A DNA stretch of 64,000 bases. Origin: Prescottella soli (lineage in GTDB: Bacteria; Actinomycetota; Actinomycetes; Mycobacteriales; Mycobacteriaceae). Positions 1 through 7,976 of this stretch are shown here, in pieces. The notes under the pieces are model-generated. The model did not search any database, had not been told where the DNA came from, and was given only the letters and a program-made list of their open reading frames with translations. The stretch spans positions 4,960,001-5,024,000 of the forward strand of contig NZ_CP157276.1 of NCBI RefSeq assembly GCF_040024445.1. The letters run 5' to 3'. The first letter of the stretch is position 1. Each line of letters opens with the position of its first letter. A program made the position numbers and the translations under genes.

Positions 1-1
1 C

Positions 2-547
2 GGCGTGCTCGACGGGGTGCGGCTCACCGGGTCGGGGTCGGTCGCCGACGCGGTGTGGGCGCGTCCGGCCCTGACGATCCTCGGGATCGACGCGCCGCCG
101 GTGGTGGGGTCCGCGGCGGCGATCCAGCCCCGCGCGGCGGCGCGCCTCAACCTTCGTGTGCCGCCCGGGATGGATCCGCAGCGCGCCCAGGACGCCCTCG
201 TCGCGCACCTGGAGAAGGCGGCGCCGTGGGGTGCGCACGTGACGGTGGAGCGGGAGTCGGTCGGCGCGCCGTTCCGGGCACGGACGTCGGGCCCCGGCTA
301 CACGGCGCTGATGTCGGCGCTGAGGTCCGCGTACGGCGCGGACGTCGCGGTGGCGGGGCAGGGCGGGACGATCCCGCTGTGCAATGTGCTGGCCGAGCAG
401 TTCCCGGACGCCGAGATCGTGCTGATGGGCGTCGAGGAACCGCAGGCGCTGATCCACGCCCCGAACGAGAGCGTCGATCCGTCGGAGATCGAGAATCTGG
501 CCGTCGCCGAGGCCCGGTTCCTGCAGGGCCTCGGCGACCGGAAGTGA
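2..547 (+). CDS. M20-family metallopeptidase / dipeptidase, C-terminal part
   Basis: The reading frame is already open at the window edge, so only the C-terminal 181 residues or so are visible and the start lies upstream. The visible part contains the M20 dimerisation (lid) domain followed by the last piece of the catalytic domain, including GQGGTIPLCNVL and the late metal-ligand region LIHAPNESV. M20 enzymes are zinc or cobalt exopeptidases that cleave dipeptides or N-acyl amino acids. The first metal ligands lie outside the window, so substrate class cannot be judged. It converges on bcp with a 12 nt gap. Confidence 0.85.
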   Translation, partial: GVLDGVRLTGSGSVADAVWARPALTILGIDAPPVVGSAAAIQPRAAARLNLRVPPGMDPQRAQDALVAHLEKAAPWGAHVTVERESVGAPFRARTSGPGYTALMSALRSAYGADVAVAGQGGTIPLCNVLAEQFPDAEIVLMGVEEPQALIHAPNESVDPSEIENLAVAEARFLQGLGDRK

Positions 548-559
548 TATTTGCGGCTG

Positions 560-1030
560 TCAGACCGACAGGTCGCGGCGGAGCTTGGCGACGTGCCCGG
601 TGGCGCGCACGTTGTACTGCGCGACCTCGATCTTGCCGTCCTCGTCGACGAGGAACGTCGAGCGGATCACGCCCTGGACGACCTTGCCGTACATCTTCTT
701 CTCGCCGAACGCGCCCCACGCGGTGAGCGTCGTCTTCTCGGGGTCCGACAGCAGCGGGAAGTTCAGCTGCTCGTTCTCGCGGAACTTCGCGAGCTTGGCG
801 GGCTTGTCGGGGGAGATGCCGACGACGTCGAGGCCGGCCTCGTTCAGCTCGGCCAGGCTGTCGCGGAAGTCACACGCCTGCTTGGTGCAGCCCGGCGTGC
901 TCGCGGCGGGGTAGAAGTACACGATCACCTTGCGTCCGCGGTAGTCGGCGAGCGACACCTCGTTGCCGTCGGCGTCGGGCAGCGTGAAATCGGGGGCGAT
1001 GTCTCCGGGGGCGAGCCTGTTGTCCGTCAC
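560..1030 (-). CDS. bcp: Thioredoxin-dependent peroxiredoxin Bcp (PrxQ)
   Basis: A 156-residue peroxiredoxin of normal family length. The peroxidatic cysteine is Cys48 in STPGCTKQACDF and the resolving cysteine is Cys53, the 5-residue spacing typical of PrxQ/Bcp. It would reduce hydrogen and organic peroxides in the cytoplasm using thioredoxin or a similar donor. The start is GTG at 1030. No Shine-Dalgarno is visible; instead a TAGCCT -10 hexamer lies 8 nt upstream, which suggests a leaderless message. It is a single-gene unit between the convergent peptidase gene and the divergent DUF3618 gene. Confidence 0.95.
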   Translation of the reverse strand: MTDNRLAPGDIAPDFTLPDADGNEVSLADYRGRKVIVYFYPAASTPGCTKQACDFRDSLAELNEAGLDVVGISPDKPAKLAKFRENEQLNFPLLSDPEKTTLTAWGAFGEKKMYGKVVQGVIRSTFLVDEDGKIEVAQYNVRATGHVAKLRRDLSV

Positions 1031-1044
1031 AGCGACTGAGGCTA
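1031..1044 (-). promoter_or_regulatory. Leaderless promoter -10 element of bcp
   Basis: TAGCCT on the minus strand (1044-1039) is followed by 8 nt and then the GTG of bcp. The hexamer fits TAnnnT, and the spacing would put the transcription start at or next to the start codon. No clear -35 was identified. Confidence 0.5.
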
Positions 1045-1174
1045 CCGAAGGCGTACGACGGTACGGGCGGAGCCGCGTTCGCCTGTCTGTTCTACGGTTG
1101 TGTCCAGTGTTGCCGGTAGCGTGACCGGCACAGCAGCATCACAGCCGCACCGATTCGACAGTTGGAGGACGCAC

Positions 1175-1396
1175 GTGCCCAGGGACACCGAGAGCATCGA
1201 GCGGGACATCGAGAATGCCCGCAATCAACTCGCGCAGACACTCGACGTGCTCGCTGTCCGCACCAATCCGAAGCGCCTGGTCGAGTCGACCAAGCACAGT
1301 GTGCTCGCCAAGCTGAACGAGCCCGCGGTGAAGGCGGCGCTCATCGGCGCCGGCGCTGTCGTCGGTCTCCTGGTGCTGCGCAAGATCTTCCGCTGA
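1175..1396 (+). CDS. DUF3618 family small membrane-anchored protein
   Basis: A 73-residue protein with an acidic/basic helical N-terminal part (DTESIERDIENARNQLAQT), a basic middle, and one C-terminal membrane segment (ALIGAGAVVGLLVLRKIF). This is the architecture of DUF3618, common in actinobacteria and of unknown function. The GTG at 1175 is preferred because GGAGG sits at 1164-1168; an upstream ATG at 1100 would add 25 residues without a ribosome site and breaks the family pattern. Monocistronic. Confidence 0.8.
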   Translation: MPRDTESIERDIENARNQLAQTLDVLAVRTNPKRLVESTKHSVLAKLNEPAVKAALIGAGAVVGLLVLRKIFR

Positions 1397-1414
1397 TCGA
1401 TCGGCGACCGACCC

Positions 1415-1472
1415 CGAACGGGACATCGGCACACACGGTTCGCGTGACCGTGTGTAGCTGATGTCCCGTTCG
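1415..1472. repeat. Long interrupted inverted repeat downstream of the DUF3618 gene
   Basis: The arms begin CGAACGGGACATC and pair over 13 bp, then after a small internal mismatch over about 8 to 9 bp more (ACACACGGT), closing on a 7 nt loop. It lies 20 nt past the stop codon, so it may act as a terminator, but it has no U-tract. A second, conventional hairpin lies at 1511-1543. Confidence 0.6.
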
Positions 1473-1510
1473 TTGTTCGGGCAGCTCCCGGTACGTCCCG
1501 ATACGACACG

Positions 1511-1543
1511 AAAAAGGCCCCCGCACGATGTGCGGGGGCCTTT
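1511..1543 (-). terminator. Rho-independent terminator for the tRNA-Lys pair
   Basis: A perfect 13 bp stem (1513-1525 with 1531-1543) closes on a 5 nt loop. Read on the minus strand it is followed by a run of five T, directly downstream of the tRNA-Lys at 1548-1620. It can also serve the converging plus-strand transcript. Confidence 0.8.
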
Positions 1544-1547
1544 CCGG

Positions 1548-1620
1548 TGCGCCCACAGGGACTCGAACCCCGGACCCAGTGATTAAGAGTCACTTGCTCT
1601 ACCAACTGAGCTATAGGCGC
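1548..1620 (-). tRNA. tRNA-Lys(CUU), copy 1
   Basis: The minus strand folds into a cloverleaf. The 7 bp acceptor pairs GCGCCTA with TGGGCGC and the discriminator is A. The anticodon stem AGTGA/TCACT encloses the loop CTCTTAA, giving anticodon CUU. The T-loop TTCGAGT is canonical. The CCA end is not encoded. Length 73 nt. Confidence 0.95.
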
Positions 1621-1642
1621 TAGCTCTGCTAGAAAACTAGCG

Positions 1643-1715
1643 TGCGCCGCCAGGGACTCGAACCCCGAACCCAGTGATTAAGAGTCACTTGCTCTGCCAG
1701 TTGAGCTAGCGGCGC
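1643..1715 (-). tRNA. tRNA-Lys(CUU), copy 2
   Basis: A second 73 nt tRNA-Lys with the same anticodon stem-loop (AGTGACTCTTAATCACT) and T-arm as the neighbouring copy. Its acceptor stem differs (GCGCCGC/GCGGCGC), and so do bases in the D-arm. The two lie 22 nt apart and are probably co-transcribed, this copy first on the minus strand. Confidence 0.95.
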
Positions 1716-1987
1716 ATTGCCTTCGCGAGGTGTCCCTCGCTCGGTGCGAGGAGAACATTAACGGACCGCTTCGAGCGAAAGCAAATCCATCCCTCTGTAA
1801 CCCTCCAGCCGCAGGTGGCGATTGGTATTCGACCGTTATTCACCACTGCGGCACGTCGGAGTGGGGCCGGCGCCCGACCTGGCATCATGCAATGGCGCGG
1901 GACGTCGCGAATGCTTGACGGTCCGTGAGCGGGGGTGCGTCCGACGGGGCGCGCCGTGTGGTCTGTGCAGTGTGAAGTGGGGTTTTC

Positions 1988-3226
1988 ATGAAGATCTGGG
2001 GCGGTCGCGAGTGTCGTCGCGGGGGCGGCGCAAGAAGTTCGAGATGGCCGGCCCTGCTCGTGGCCGGTTCCGCCGCTCTCGGCATGGTGATGCTCGTCAC
2101 GGGTTGCACGATCTCGTCCAGCGGCGCCTCGACCTCGGACGCCGCGCCGGTCGACTCCAATCCACTCGTCGCGGTGATCCAGCCCAAGCTCACCACGACC
2201 GTCGTCGACGGTGCGGTCGGCTTCTCGCCCGGTGATCCCGTCACGGTCCGGGTCGGGGACGGCAGGCTGGCGAACGTGACCCTGCGCAATCCCGACGGGA
2301 AGGTCGTCGCGGGTGCGGTCGCGCCGGACGGGCTGTCGTGGACCAACACCGAACCGCTCGGCTACAACCGCAAGTACACCCTGCAGGCCGACGCGTACGG
2401 GCTCGGTGGCTCGACGTCGACCACCACGTCCTTCACGACGAGTGCACCCGGGAACCTCACCAAGCCCTACGTGATGCCGGGAGACGGCAGCGTCGTCGGC
2501 ATCGGGCAGCCGGTCGCGGTGCAGTTCGACGAGAACATCCCCGACCGCAAGGCCGCCGAGGCGGCCATCGAGATCGTCACGGTGCCCCCGGTCGAGGGCG
2601 CGTTCTACTGGTTGAACAACCGTGAGGTGCGCTGGCGGCCGCAGAACTACTGGGCGCCGGGCACCAAGGTCACGGTCGACGTCAAGGCGTACGGCCGGGA
2701 CCTCGGCAAGGGGATGTTCGGTCAGGAGGACGTGCACTCCTCGTTCACGATCGGCGACGCCGTCGTCATCACGGCCGACGACAACACCAAGCAGGTCACC
2801 GTCAACGTCTCGGGCCGCGACGTGAAGACGATGCCGACGTCGATGGGCAAGGACAGCACCCCGACCGACAACGGCGTCTACATCATCGGCGACCGGTTCG
2901 ACCATCTGGTGATGGATTCGTCCACCTACGGCGTGCCGGTCAACTCGCCCGCCGGCTATCGCACGCCCGTCGACTGGGCCACGCGAATGTCGTACAGCGG
3001 CATCTTCTTCCACTCGGCTCCGTGGTCGGTGAGCGAGCAGGGCTACACCAACACCAGCCACGGCTGCCTGAACCTGAGCCCGTCGAACGCGAAGTGGATC
3101 TACGACAACACCAAGCGCGGTGACATCGTGATCGTGAAGGACACGGTGGGCGGCACCCTGTCGGGCACGGAAGGCCTCGGCGACTGGAACATTCCGTGGG
3201 AGACCTGGCGCGCCGGCAACGCGTAG
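1988..3226 (+). CDS. L,D-transpeptidase lipoprotein (YkuD family, Ldt)
   Basis: A 412-residue exported lipoprotein with lipobox LVTGC (lipidated Cys40), followed by two immunoglobulin-like domains and a C-terminal YkuD catalytic domain. The active-site signature is present: His342 in HSAPWS, then SHGCLNL with His358 and the catalytic Cys360. Such enzymes make 3-3 cross-links in peptidoglycan at the outer face of the membrane and are the targets of carbapenems in mycobacteria. Length and domain order match the LdtMt2 group. Which paralogue it is cannot be told. It is a single gene with a 272 nt upstream region shared with the divergent tRNA genes. Confidence 0.93.
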   Translation: MKIWGGRECRRGGGARSSRWPALLVAGSAALGMVMLVTGCTISSSGASTSDAAPVDSNPLVAVIQPKLTTTVVDGAVGFSPGDPVTVRVGDGRLANVTLRNPDGKVVAGAVAPDGLSWTNTEPLGYNRKYTLQADAYGLGGSTSTTTSFTTSAPGNLTKPYVMPGDGSVVGIGQPVAVQFDENIPDRKAAEAAIEIVTVPPVEGAFYWLNNREVRWRPQNYWAPGTKVTVDVKAYGRDLGKGMFGQEDVHSSFTIGDAVVITADDNTKQVTVNVSGRDVKTMPTSMGKDSTPTDNGVYIIGDRFDHLVMDSSTYGVPVNSPAGYRTPVDWATRMSYSGIFFHSAPWSVSEQGYTNTSHGCLNLSPSNAKWIYDNTKRGDIVIVKDTVGGTLSGTEGLGDWNIPWETWRAGNA

Positions 3227-3279
3227 CCGCCGATTATCCTGGGGACGACCGAATCGTCCGAAGGAACGGGAGCGCAGCG

Positions 3280-3507
3280 GTGGAAACGGTGGGAGTCGGG
3301 GATCTCGTCCAGGCCGCGGGGCATGCGGGCCCGTGGACGGTGCTCGAGGTCCGGCACGGGATGGCGCTACTCGAGCACGCGGACGGGCATCGGTTGTCGC
3401 GCCGTACGACGACGCTGACCGTGGTCCGCAAGGCGGAGCCCGGGCAGCGCGCGGCACACCCGGCCGACGACTCGGACAACGGCGACGCCCCCACGCTGTT
3501 CGACTGA
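3280..3507 (+). CDS. Small conserved-looking hypothetical protein (75 aa)
   Basis: No recognised family. The GTG at 3280 is chosen because GAAGGAA lies about 13 nt upstream; the open frame extends further without a ribosome site. The product is short, with a beta-rich core (GPWTVLEVRHGMALLEHADG) that looks like a small barrel, and an acidic tail ending in APTLFD. It follows the L,D-transpeptidase by 53 nt, so co-transcription is possible. Function unknown. Confidence 0.6.
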   Translation: METVGVGDLVQAAGHAGPWTVLEVRHGMALLEHADGHRLSRRTTTLTVVRKAEPGQRAAHPADDSDNGDAPTLFD

Positions 3508-3556
3508 TCGGTTACCGGACGAGCGGAACGCCGTCCGATGCACCTCGAGATACATA

Positions 3557-3599
3557 CAGCAGAGCGGCCGACACCTGTGAGGTGTCGGCCGCTCTGCTG
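3557..3599. terminator. Bidirectional terminator hairpin
   Basis: A perfect 19 bp stem (3557-3575 with 3581-3599) has a 5 nt loop TGTGA. It separates the plus-strand 75-residue gene from the minus-strand peptide gene that ends at 3626, so it would stop transcription from both sides. There is no strong U-tract, as is usual in actinobacteria. Confidence 0.8.
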
Positions 3600-3625
3600 A
3601 GAACCGTGCTAGTGCTCGGTCCGGA

Positions 3626-3754
3626 TCAGAGGAACGCGTTGATCGCGCCGATCAGACCCAGGATGGCGCCAGCGCCGGCGAGCACGCCGCCGATGCCGGA
3701 GACGACCGGCTGGATCTGCTTGATCAGGGCGAGGTCGGCGTCGGAAGAACCCAT
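3626..3754 (-). CDS. 42-residue hydrophobic peptide (small-porin-like or bacteriocin-like)
   Basis: The ATG at 3754 has AAAGGAG 8 nt upstream on the minus strand, a far better site than any earlier in-frame start. The peptide has a short acidic N-terminus (MGSSDADLAL), a polar middle, then a Gly/Ala-rich amphipathic or membrane helix ending in ILGLIGAINAFL at the stop. There is no signal peptide and no cysteine. Size and composition recall the signal-less channel peptides PorA/PorH of Corynebacterium, and also leaderless bacteriocins or toxin-like peptides. This is resemblance only; no family can be assigned. It is flanked by a terminator and, upstream, by an empty 390 nt region with a long inverted repeat. 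Confidence 0.6.
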   Translation of the reverse strand: MGSSDADLALIKQIQPVVSGIGGVLAGAGAILGLIGAINAFL

Positions 3755-3961
3755 GGGGATGCTCCTTTGTGTGATGCGGGTGGGGGTGTGGCATGCGTCA
3801 TGCCGTGCATCGGAGATGCTGTAGGTCACAGTAGGGGCCCATTTAGCAAACGGTTAATTGGAGGTCTCGCTGAGTGGGACTTGCGCGAAATTCCTGTTCA
3901 GGGGCATTTGTCTGTGTCGTCGAGTAGCCGATAGGTGAGCTCGCCCACATTTTCCGCGACT

Positions 3962-4027
3962 CCGCGTTTCGCGCACTTATCGGTGCTCCGGAGCCCGTCG
4001 GGGCACCGATAAGTGCGCGAAACGCGG
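3962..4027. repeat. 25 bp perfect inverted repeat with 16 nt loop
   Basis: Arms 3962-3986 and 4003-4027 are exact reverse complements. They start CCGCGTTTCGCG and end ATCGGTGC. The structure lies in the gene-free stretch between the peptide gene (start 3754) and tRNA-His (4148-4221). It is too far from a stop codon to be an obvious terminator and has no U-tract. Apart from this repeat and the tRNA terminator I see nothing in 3755-4147. Confidence 0.85.
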
Positions 4028-4109
4028 GGCTGAAGGGTTCGATGCGGCGCACCCCGGCGGGCGTGCGCCGACCGGGGCGGCGACGGGCGGGGGACACGCA
4101 CGCAAACGA

Positions 4110-4142
4110 GAAACACCCCCCGGCAATGCCGGGGGGTGTTTC
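4110..4142 (-). terminator. Terminator of tRNA-His
   Basis: A 15 bp stem (4110-4124 with 4128-4142) rich in C/G lies directly 3' of tRNA-His on the minus strand, with T residues at the stem base. Confidence 0.75.
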
Positions 4143-4147
4143 TTCGG

Positions 4148-4221
4148 GGTGACTGACGGGACTCGAACCCGCGACAGCCAGGATCACAACCTGGTGCTCT
4201 ACCAACTGAACTACAGTCACC
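4148..4221 (-). tRNA. tRNA-His(GUG)
   Basis: The minus strand gives acceptor GTGACTG/CAGTCAC, the anticodon stem CCAGG/CCTGG with loop TTGTGAT (anticodon GUG), and a T-arm with TTCGAGT. The extra 5' G at position -1 (4221), opposite discriminator C, is encoded, as expected for tRNA-His. It lies just downstream of orn, an arrangement also seen in mycobacteria. Confidence 0.95.
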
Positions 4222-4303
4222 ATCGCTGTCGCTTCCGGCGGAGCCGGTTGCTGCAGCGAGATGAATATTAGCCTGTTGATCGACCAAAGTGCCAATCGGC
4301 TGG

Positions 4304-4903
4304 TCAGGCCGGTCCCAACTCCTTCGCGACGGCCGCGATCTCGGTGGTCGAGGGGCCCGGATCCGCGACGAAGGCGGTGCGTCGGTAGTACTGCAGTTCG
4401 CGGATCGATTCCTTGATGTCGGCCAGGGCGCGGTGCGACAGGCCCTTCTCGGGCTGACCGAAGTAGATCCGCGGGTACCAGCGTCGGCACAGCTCCTTGA
4501 TCGAGCTGACGTCGATCATCCGGTAGTGCAGATGAGAGTCCAGTTCGGGCATGTCGCGGGCGATGAAACCACGGTCGGTGGCGATCGAGTTGCCGGCGAG
4601 CGGCACGGTGCCGGCAACAGGCACGTGCTCCCGGATGTAGGCGAGCACCATCTGCTCGGCCTCGGCCACCGTCACCGCCGACGCGCGCACCTCCTCGGTG
4701 AGGCCCGAGCGCGCGTGCATCTCGGTGACGACGTCGGGCATCGAGGCCAGCGCGTCGTCGTCGGCGTGGATCACGATGTCCACGCCGTCGCCGAGGATGT
4801 TCAGGTCGCTGTCGGTCACCAGGGCGGCGATCTCGATGAGCTTGTCCGAACCGAGCCGAAGGCCCGTCATTTCACAATCGATCCATACCAATTTGTCCTG
4901 CAC
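4304..4903 (-). CDS. orn: Oligoribonuclease (3'-5' exoribonuclease, DEDDh)
   Basis: A 199-residue enzyme that degrades the 2- to 5-nt RNAs left by other nucleases, and probably pGpG from cyclic-di-GMP turnover. The three DEDDh exonuclease motifs are visible: WIDCEMTGL near residue 10, [15 protein letters not shown] in the middle, and [11 protein letters not shown] near the C-terminus. The GTG at 4903 gives the usual [12 protein letters not shown] start and has a TACTGT -10 element 7 nt upstream, so a leaderless message is likely. It is divergent from the HerA-like ATPase gene. Confidence 0.95.
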   Translation of the reverse strand: MQDKLVWIDCEMTGLRLGSDKLIEIAALVTDSDLNILGDGVDIVIHADDDALASMPDVVTEMHARSGLTEEVRASAVTVAEAEQMVLAYIREHVPVAGTVPLAGNSIATDRGFIARDMPELDSHLHYRMIDVSSIKELCRRWYPRIYFGQPEKGLSHRALADIKESIRELQYYRRTAFVADPGPSTTEIAAVAKELGPA

Positions 4904-4916
4904 GAGAAACACAGTA
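4904..4916 (-). promoter_or_regulatory. Leaderless promoter -10 element of orn
   Basis: TACTGT (minus strand, 4916-4911) is followed by 7 nt and the GTG at 4903. It supports this start over the GTG at 4912, which overlaps the hexamer. Confidence 0.5.
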
Positions 4917-4987
4917 GTCAGGCGAGCTCGGGATATTGTCCACGGTGGAGAACTTCCTGCACGCTTCTGCTTCGAGGAGGACGCTTC

Positions 4988-6730
4988 ATGACGGTTGATT
5001 CGGGGTCGGGGGACGACGCCCAGTCGCTGGCGGAGAAGGCCAGGATCGCGAAGGCAGCTGCGGAGGAAGCGGCCCGGGTCGCGGCCGAGGCGGCGGCTGC
5101 CGCGGAGGCCGCGGAGCGTGAGATGGAGTCTGCCCAGAACCTGTCGGAGGGCTCGGCCGCAGCGGAGCCGGGCGGCGCCGCGGCCGAGATCGCATCCGGC
5201 TACCAATCGGCCGGGGCCGCACTCGAACTCGGCACGGTCGTTGTCGACGATGTCGTCGATCCGGCTGCGCGGGTGCGTATTCCGCTGGCCACCGTCAACC
5301 GGCACGGGCTCATCGCCGGGGCCACCGGCACGGGCAAGACCAAGACCCTGCAGGGCATCGCCGAACAGCTCTCGGCCGCAGGCGTGCCCGTCGTGATGGC
5401 CGACATCAAGGGCGACCTGGCGGGGCTGTCGCGGCCGGGCGAGTCGAACGAGAAGATCACGGCGCGTGCTGCCGAGACGGGCGAGTCCGACTGGGCGCCC
5501 ACCGGGTTCCCGGTGGAGTTCGTCTCGCTCGGCACCGACGGCATCGGGGTCCCGGTGCGTGCCACCGTCACGAGTTTCGGGCCGATCCTGCTCAGCAAGG
5601 TTCTGGGGCTCAACGAGACCCAGGAATCGACCCTCGGCCTGATCTTCCATTGGGCCGACACGCAGGGCCTGGCGTTGCTGGACCTGAAGGACCTGCGGGC
5701 GGTGATCGCCCACCTGACGTCCGACGAGGGCAAGGCGGACCTGAAGGGCATCGGGGGCGTGTCGGCGTCCACCGCCGGCGTCATCCTGCGCGCGCTCGTC
5801 AACCTCGAGGCCGACGGCGGCGACACCTTCTTCGGTGAACCCGAGTTCGAGACCGAGGATCTGCTGCGGGTGGGGCCGGACGGCCGGGGCATCGTCACGC
5901 TCTTCGAACTCGGGGCGCAGGCGGCGCGACCCGCGATGTTCTCGACGTTCCTGATGTGGGTGCTGGCCGACCTGTTCCAGGCGCTCCCGGAGGCGGGCGA
6001 CCTCGACAAGCCGAGGCTGGTCTTCATCTTCGACGAAGCTCACCTGCTCTTCTCCGATGCCTCGAAGGCGTTTCTCGCACAGGTCGAGCAGACCGTGAAG
6101 CTGATCCGGTCGAAGGGCGTGGGCGTGTTCTTCTGCACCCAGCTGCCCACCGACGTGCCCAATGCGGTGCTCTCGCAGTTGGGGGCCCGCGTCCAGCACG
6201 CGCTGCGCGCCTTCACCCCCGACGACCAGAAGGCCCTCACCAAGACTGTCAGGACCTACCCGAAGACGGCGCACTACGACCTCGAGAACGCGCTCACCTC
6301 ACTCGGGACCGGTGAGGCGATCGTGACGGTGCTGTCGGAGAAGGGCGCCCCGACGCCGGTCGCGTGGACCAGGATCCGCCCACCCCGCTCGCTCATGGAC
6401 GCGATCGGAGACGACGCGATCCGGGCCGCGGCGGGCGCGAGTTCGCTGTACGCCAAGTACGGGCAGACGATCGATCGGGAATCGGCATACGAGAAGCTCA
6501 CCGCGAAGGTGGTGGCTGCCCCGGACGTCGACCCGAATCTGGATGTGCCTCCGCTGCAGGATCTTCCGGACCTGCCTCCGCCACCGTCTCCGGCGCCCGA
6601 GGGGCCGAGTGTCGCCGAACAGATCCTCGGAAACGCGGCGGTCAAGAGCTTCCTGCTGTCGGCGGCGTCGGCCGCGGGGCGGGAGGTCTCGCGGAGCATC
6701 TTCGGTACCGGACGCCGGCGACGCCGCTGA
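4988..6730 (+). CDS. HerA/DUF853-family ATPase (helicase-like)
   Basis: A 580-residue protein. The first 45 residues form an Ala/Glu-rich coiled coil. The P-loop GATGTGKT is at residues 111-118 and the Walker B aspartate/glutamate are Asp349-Glu350 in VFIFDEAH. The C-terminus is proline-rich, then basic (FGTGRRRRR). This is the DUF853/HerA-like group, orthologous to M. tuberculosis Rv2510c by context (next to orn, with cmrA nearby). HerA-type ATPases translocate on DNA; the role of this subgroup is not established. GAGGAGG sits 7 nt before the ATG at 4988. It is divergent from orn. Confidence 0.88.
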   Translation: MTVDSGSGDDAQSLAEKARIAKAAAEEAARVAAEAAAAAEAAEREMESAQNLSEGSAAAEPGGAAAEIASGYQSAGAALELGTVVVDDVVDPAARVRIPLATVNRHGLIAGATGTGKTKTLQGIAEQLSAAGVPVVMADIKGDLAGLSRPGESNEKITARAAETGESDWAPTGFPVEFVSLGTDGIGVPVRATVTSFGPILLSKVLGLNETQESTLGLIFHWADTQGLALLDLKDLRAVIAHLTSDEGKADLKGIGGVSASTAGVILRALVNLEADGGDTFFGEPEFETEDLLRVGPDGRGIVTLFELGAQAARPAMFSTFLMWVLADLFQALPEAGDLDKPRLVFIFDEAHLLFSDASKAFLAQVEQTVKLIRSKGVGVFFCTQLPTDVPNAVLSQLGARVQHALRAFTPDDQKALTKTVRTYPKTAHYDLENALTSLGTGEAIVTVLSEKGAPTPVAWTRIRPPRSLMDAIGDDAIRAAAGASSLYAKYGQTIDRESAYEKLTAKVVAAPDVDPNLDVPPLQDLPDLPPPPSPAPEGPSVAEQILGNAAVKSFLLSAASAAGREVSRSIFGTGRRRRR

Positions 6731-6760
6731 GGACGGCGCCGGCGCCCGGTGCCGGCGGGG

Positions 6761-7879
6761 TCAGTCGAACAGGACGACGCCGCGGATGTTCTTGCCCTCG
6801 TGCATGTCGACGAAGCCCTGGGCGATGTCGTCGAGCTTGTACGTGGTGGTGATGAGTTTGTCGAGTTCGAGCTTGCCGGCCTGGTACAGCTCGATCATCC
6901 ACGGGATGTCGGCGCTGGGGGCCGAGGCGCCGAAGAGCGAGCCCTGGATGCGCTTCTGGTAGAGCGTCAGCTCGAGCAGGCTGATGGGCAGGCCGAAGTC
7001 CTCCATCTTGCCGAGGCCCGTCACCACGCACGTCCCGGCCTTGCGGATCGCCGAGAAGGCCTGCGCGACATGCTCGCCCGTCGTGACGCCGACGGTGACG
7101 ATCGCCGAGTCGGCTCCCTGGCCGTTGGTGAACGACCGGGCGATGTCGGTGGCCTCCTCCATCGTGGCGACCGCGTGGGTGGCGCCGAATTCGAGGGCGT
7201 TGGCGCGCTTGAACGCGACCGGGTCGACCGCGATGATGTGCGCCGCGCCGGCGTGTGCGGCGCCCTGGACGGCGTTGATGCCGATGCCGCCGACGCCCAT
7301 CACGATCACCGTGTGGCCGGGGTAGACCTGCGCGGAGTTGACGGCGGCGCCCCAGCCGGTGCCCACGCCGCAGCCGAGCAGGCACAGGGTTTCGAGGGGC
7401 AGGTCCTTGTCAACTTTGACGGCGGAATCGATGCTCACCGTGGTGTATTCGCTGAACGTGCCGAGTCCGCAGGTCTGCGCGACGGGTGCGCCGTCGAGCG
7501 TCAGGCGGTAGCTGTTCGGGTCGTCGGGGCGGCCGCCGGTCATGATCGCCGCGCCGCGGTCGCACAGGTTCTGCAGGCCCTTGGCGCACCAACGGCAGCG
7601 GCCGCAGCCTGCGAGGAACGAGAAGATGACGTGGTCGCCCACCTCCCAGCCGACGGTGTGTGGGCCGACCTCGACGACGATCCCGGCGCCCTCGTGGCCG
7701 CCGCAGATCGGGTAACGCCCGACGCCGTGGTCGCCCTTGGCGATGTGGTCGTCCGAGTGGCAGAGACCGGAGGCGACCATCTTGACGGTGATCTCGTTCT
7801 GACGAGGGCCTTCGAGTTCGAGGTCGACCACCTTGTAGGTGCCGGGTGCTTCGGTGATGACGGCCGCGCGGGTCTTCAC
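6761..7879 (-). CDS. NDMA-dependent-type zinc alcohol dehydrogenase
   Basis: A 372-residue medium-chain dehydrogenase. Catalytic zinc ligands are visible in GLCHSDDH and the GGHEGAG histidine region, and structural zinc cysteines in CGRCRWCAKGLQNLC. The Rossmann motif is GVGGIG. The start MKTRAAVITEA and the sequence FLAGCGRCRWCAKGLQNLCDRGAAIMTGG match the NDMA-dependent alcohol dehydrogenase subfamily, whose nicotinamide is tightly bound and which is thought to use mycofactocin as electron acceptor. It would oxidise primary alcohols to aldehydes. GTG start at 7879 with AGGAGGA upstream. The gene lies between the HerA-like ATPase and lysA-like genes. Confidence 0.9.
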   Translation of the reverse strand: MKTRAAVITEAPGTYKVVDLELEGPRQNEITVKMVASGLCHSDDHIAKGDHGVGRYPICGGHEGAGIVVEVGPHTVGWEVGDHVIFSFLAGCGRCRWCAKGLQNLCDRGAAIMTGGRPDDPNSYRLTLDGAPVAQTCGLGTFSEYTTVSIDSAVKVDKDLPLETLCLLGCGVGTGWGAAVNSAQVYPGHTVIVMGVGGIGINAVQGAAHAGAAHIIAVDPVAFKRANALEFGATHAVATMEEATDIARSFTNGQGADSAIVTVGVTTGEHVAQAFSAIRKAGTCVVTGLGKMEDFGLPISLLELTLYQKRIQGSLFGASAPSADIPWMIELYQAGKLELDKLITTTYKLDDIAQGFVDMHEGKNIRGVVLFD

Positions 7880-7976
7880 AGGGTTCCTCCTGGTGGGATA
7901 GCGACGATGTGGCGCGCATCACTATCCGCGCAGGTGGTCTGCTCCGGTGGGCGTGGTCTCACTCACTGGAACCCGG

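Noticed and set aside
1706-3457. A 583-codon minus-strand frame opposite the L,D-transpeptidase
   Set aside because: Shadow frame. The plus-strand gene has a lipobox and complete active site.
3962-4027. A CRISPR or insertion-sequence end
   Set aside because: There is only one inverted pair, no spacers, no transposase and no target duplication. No CRISPR array or intact mobile element was seen anywhere in the window.
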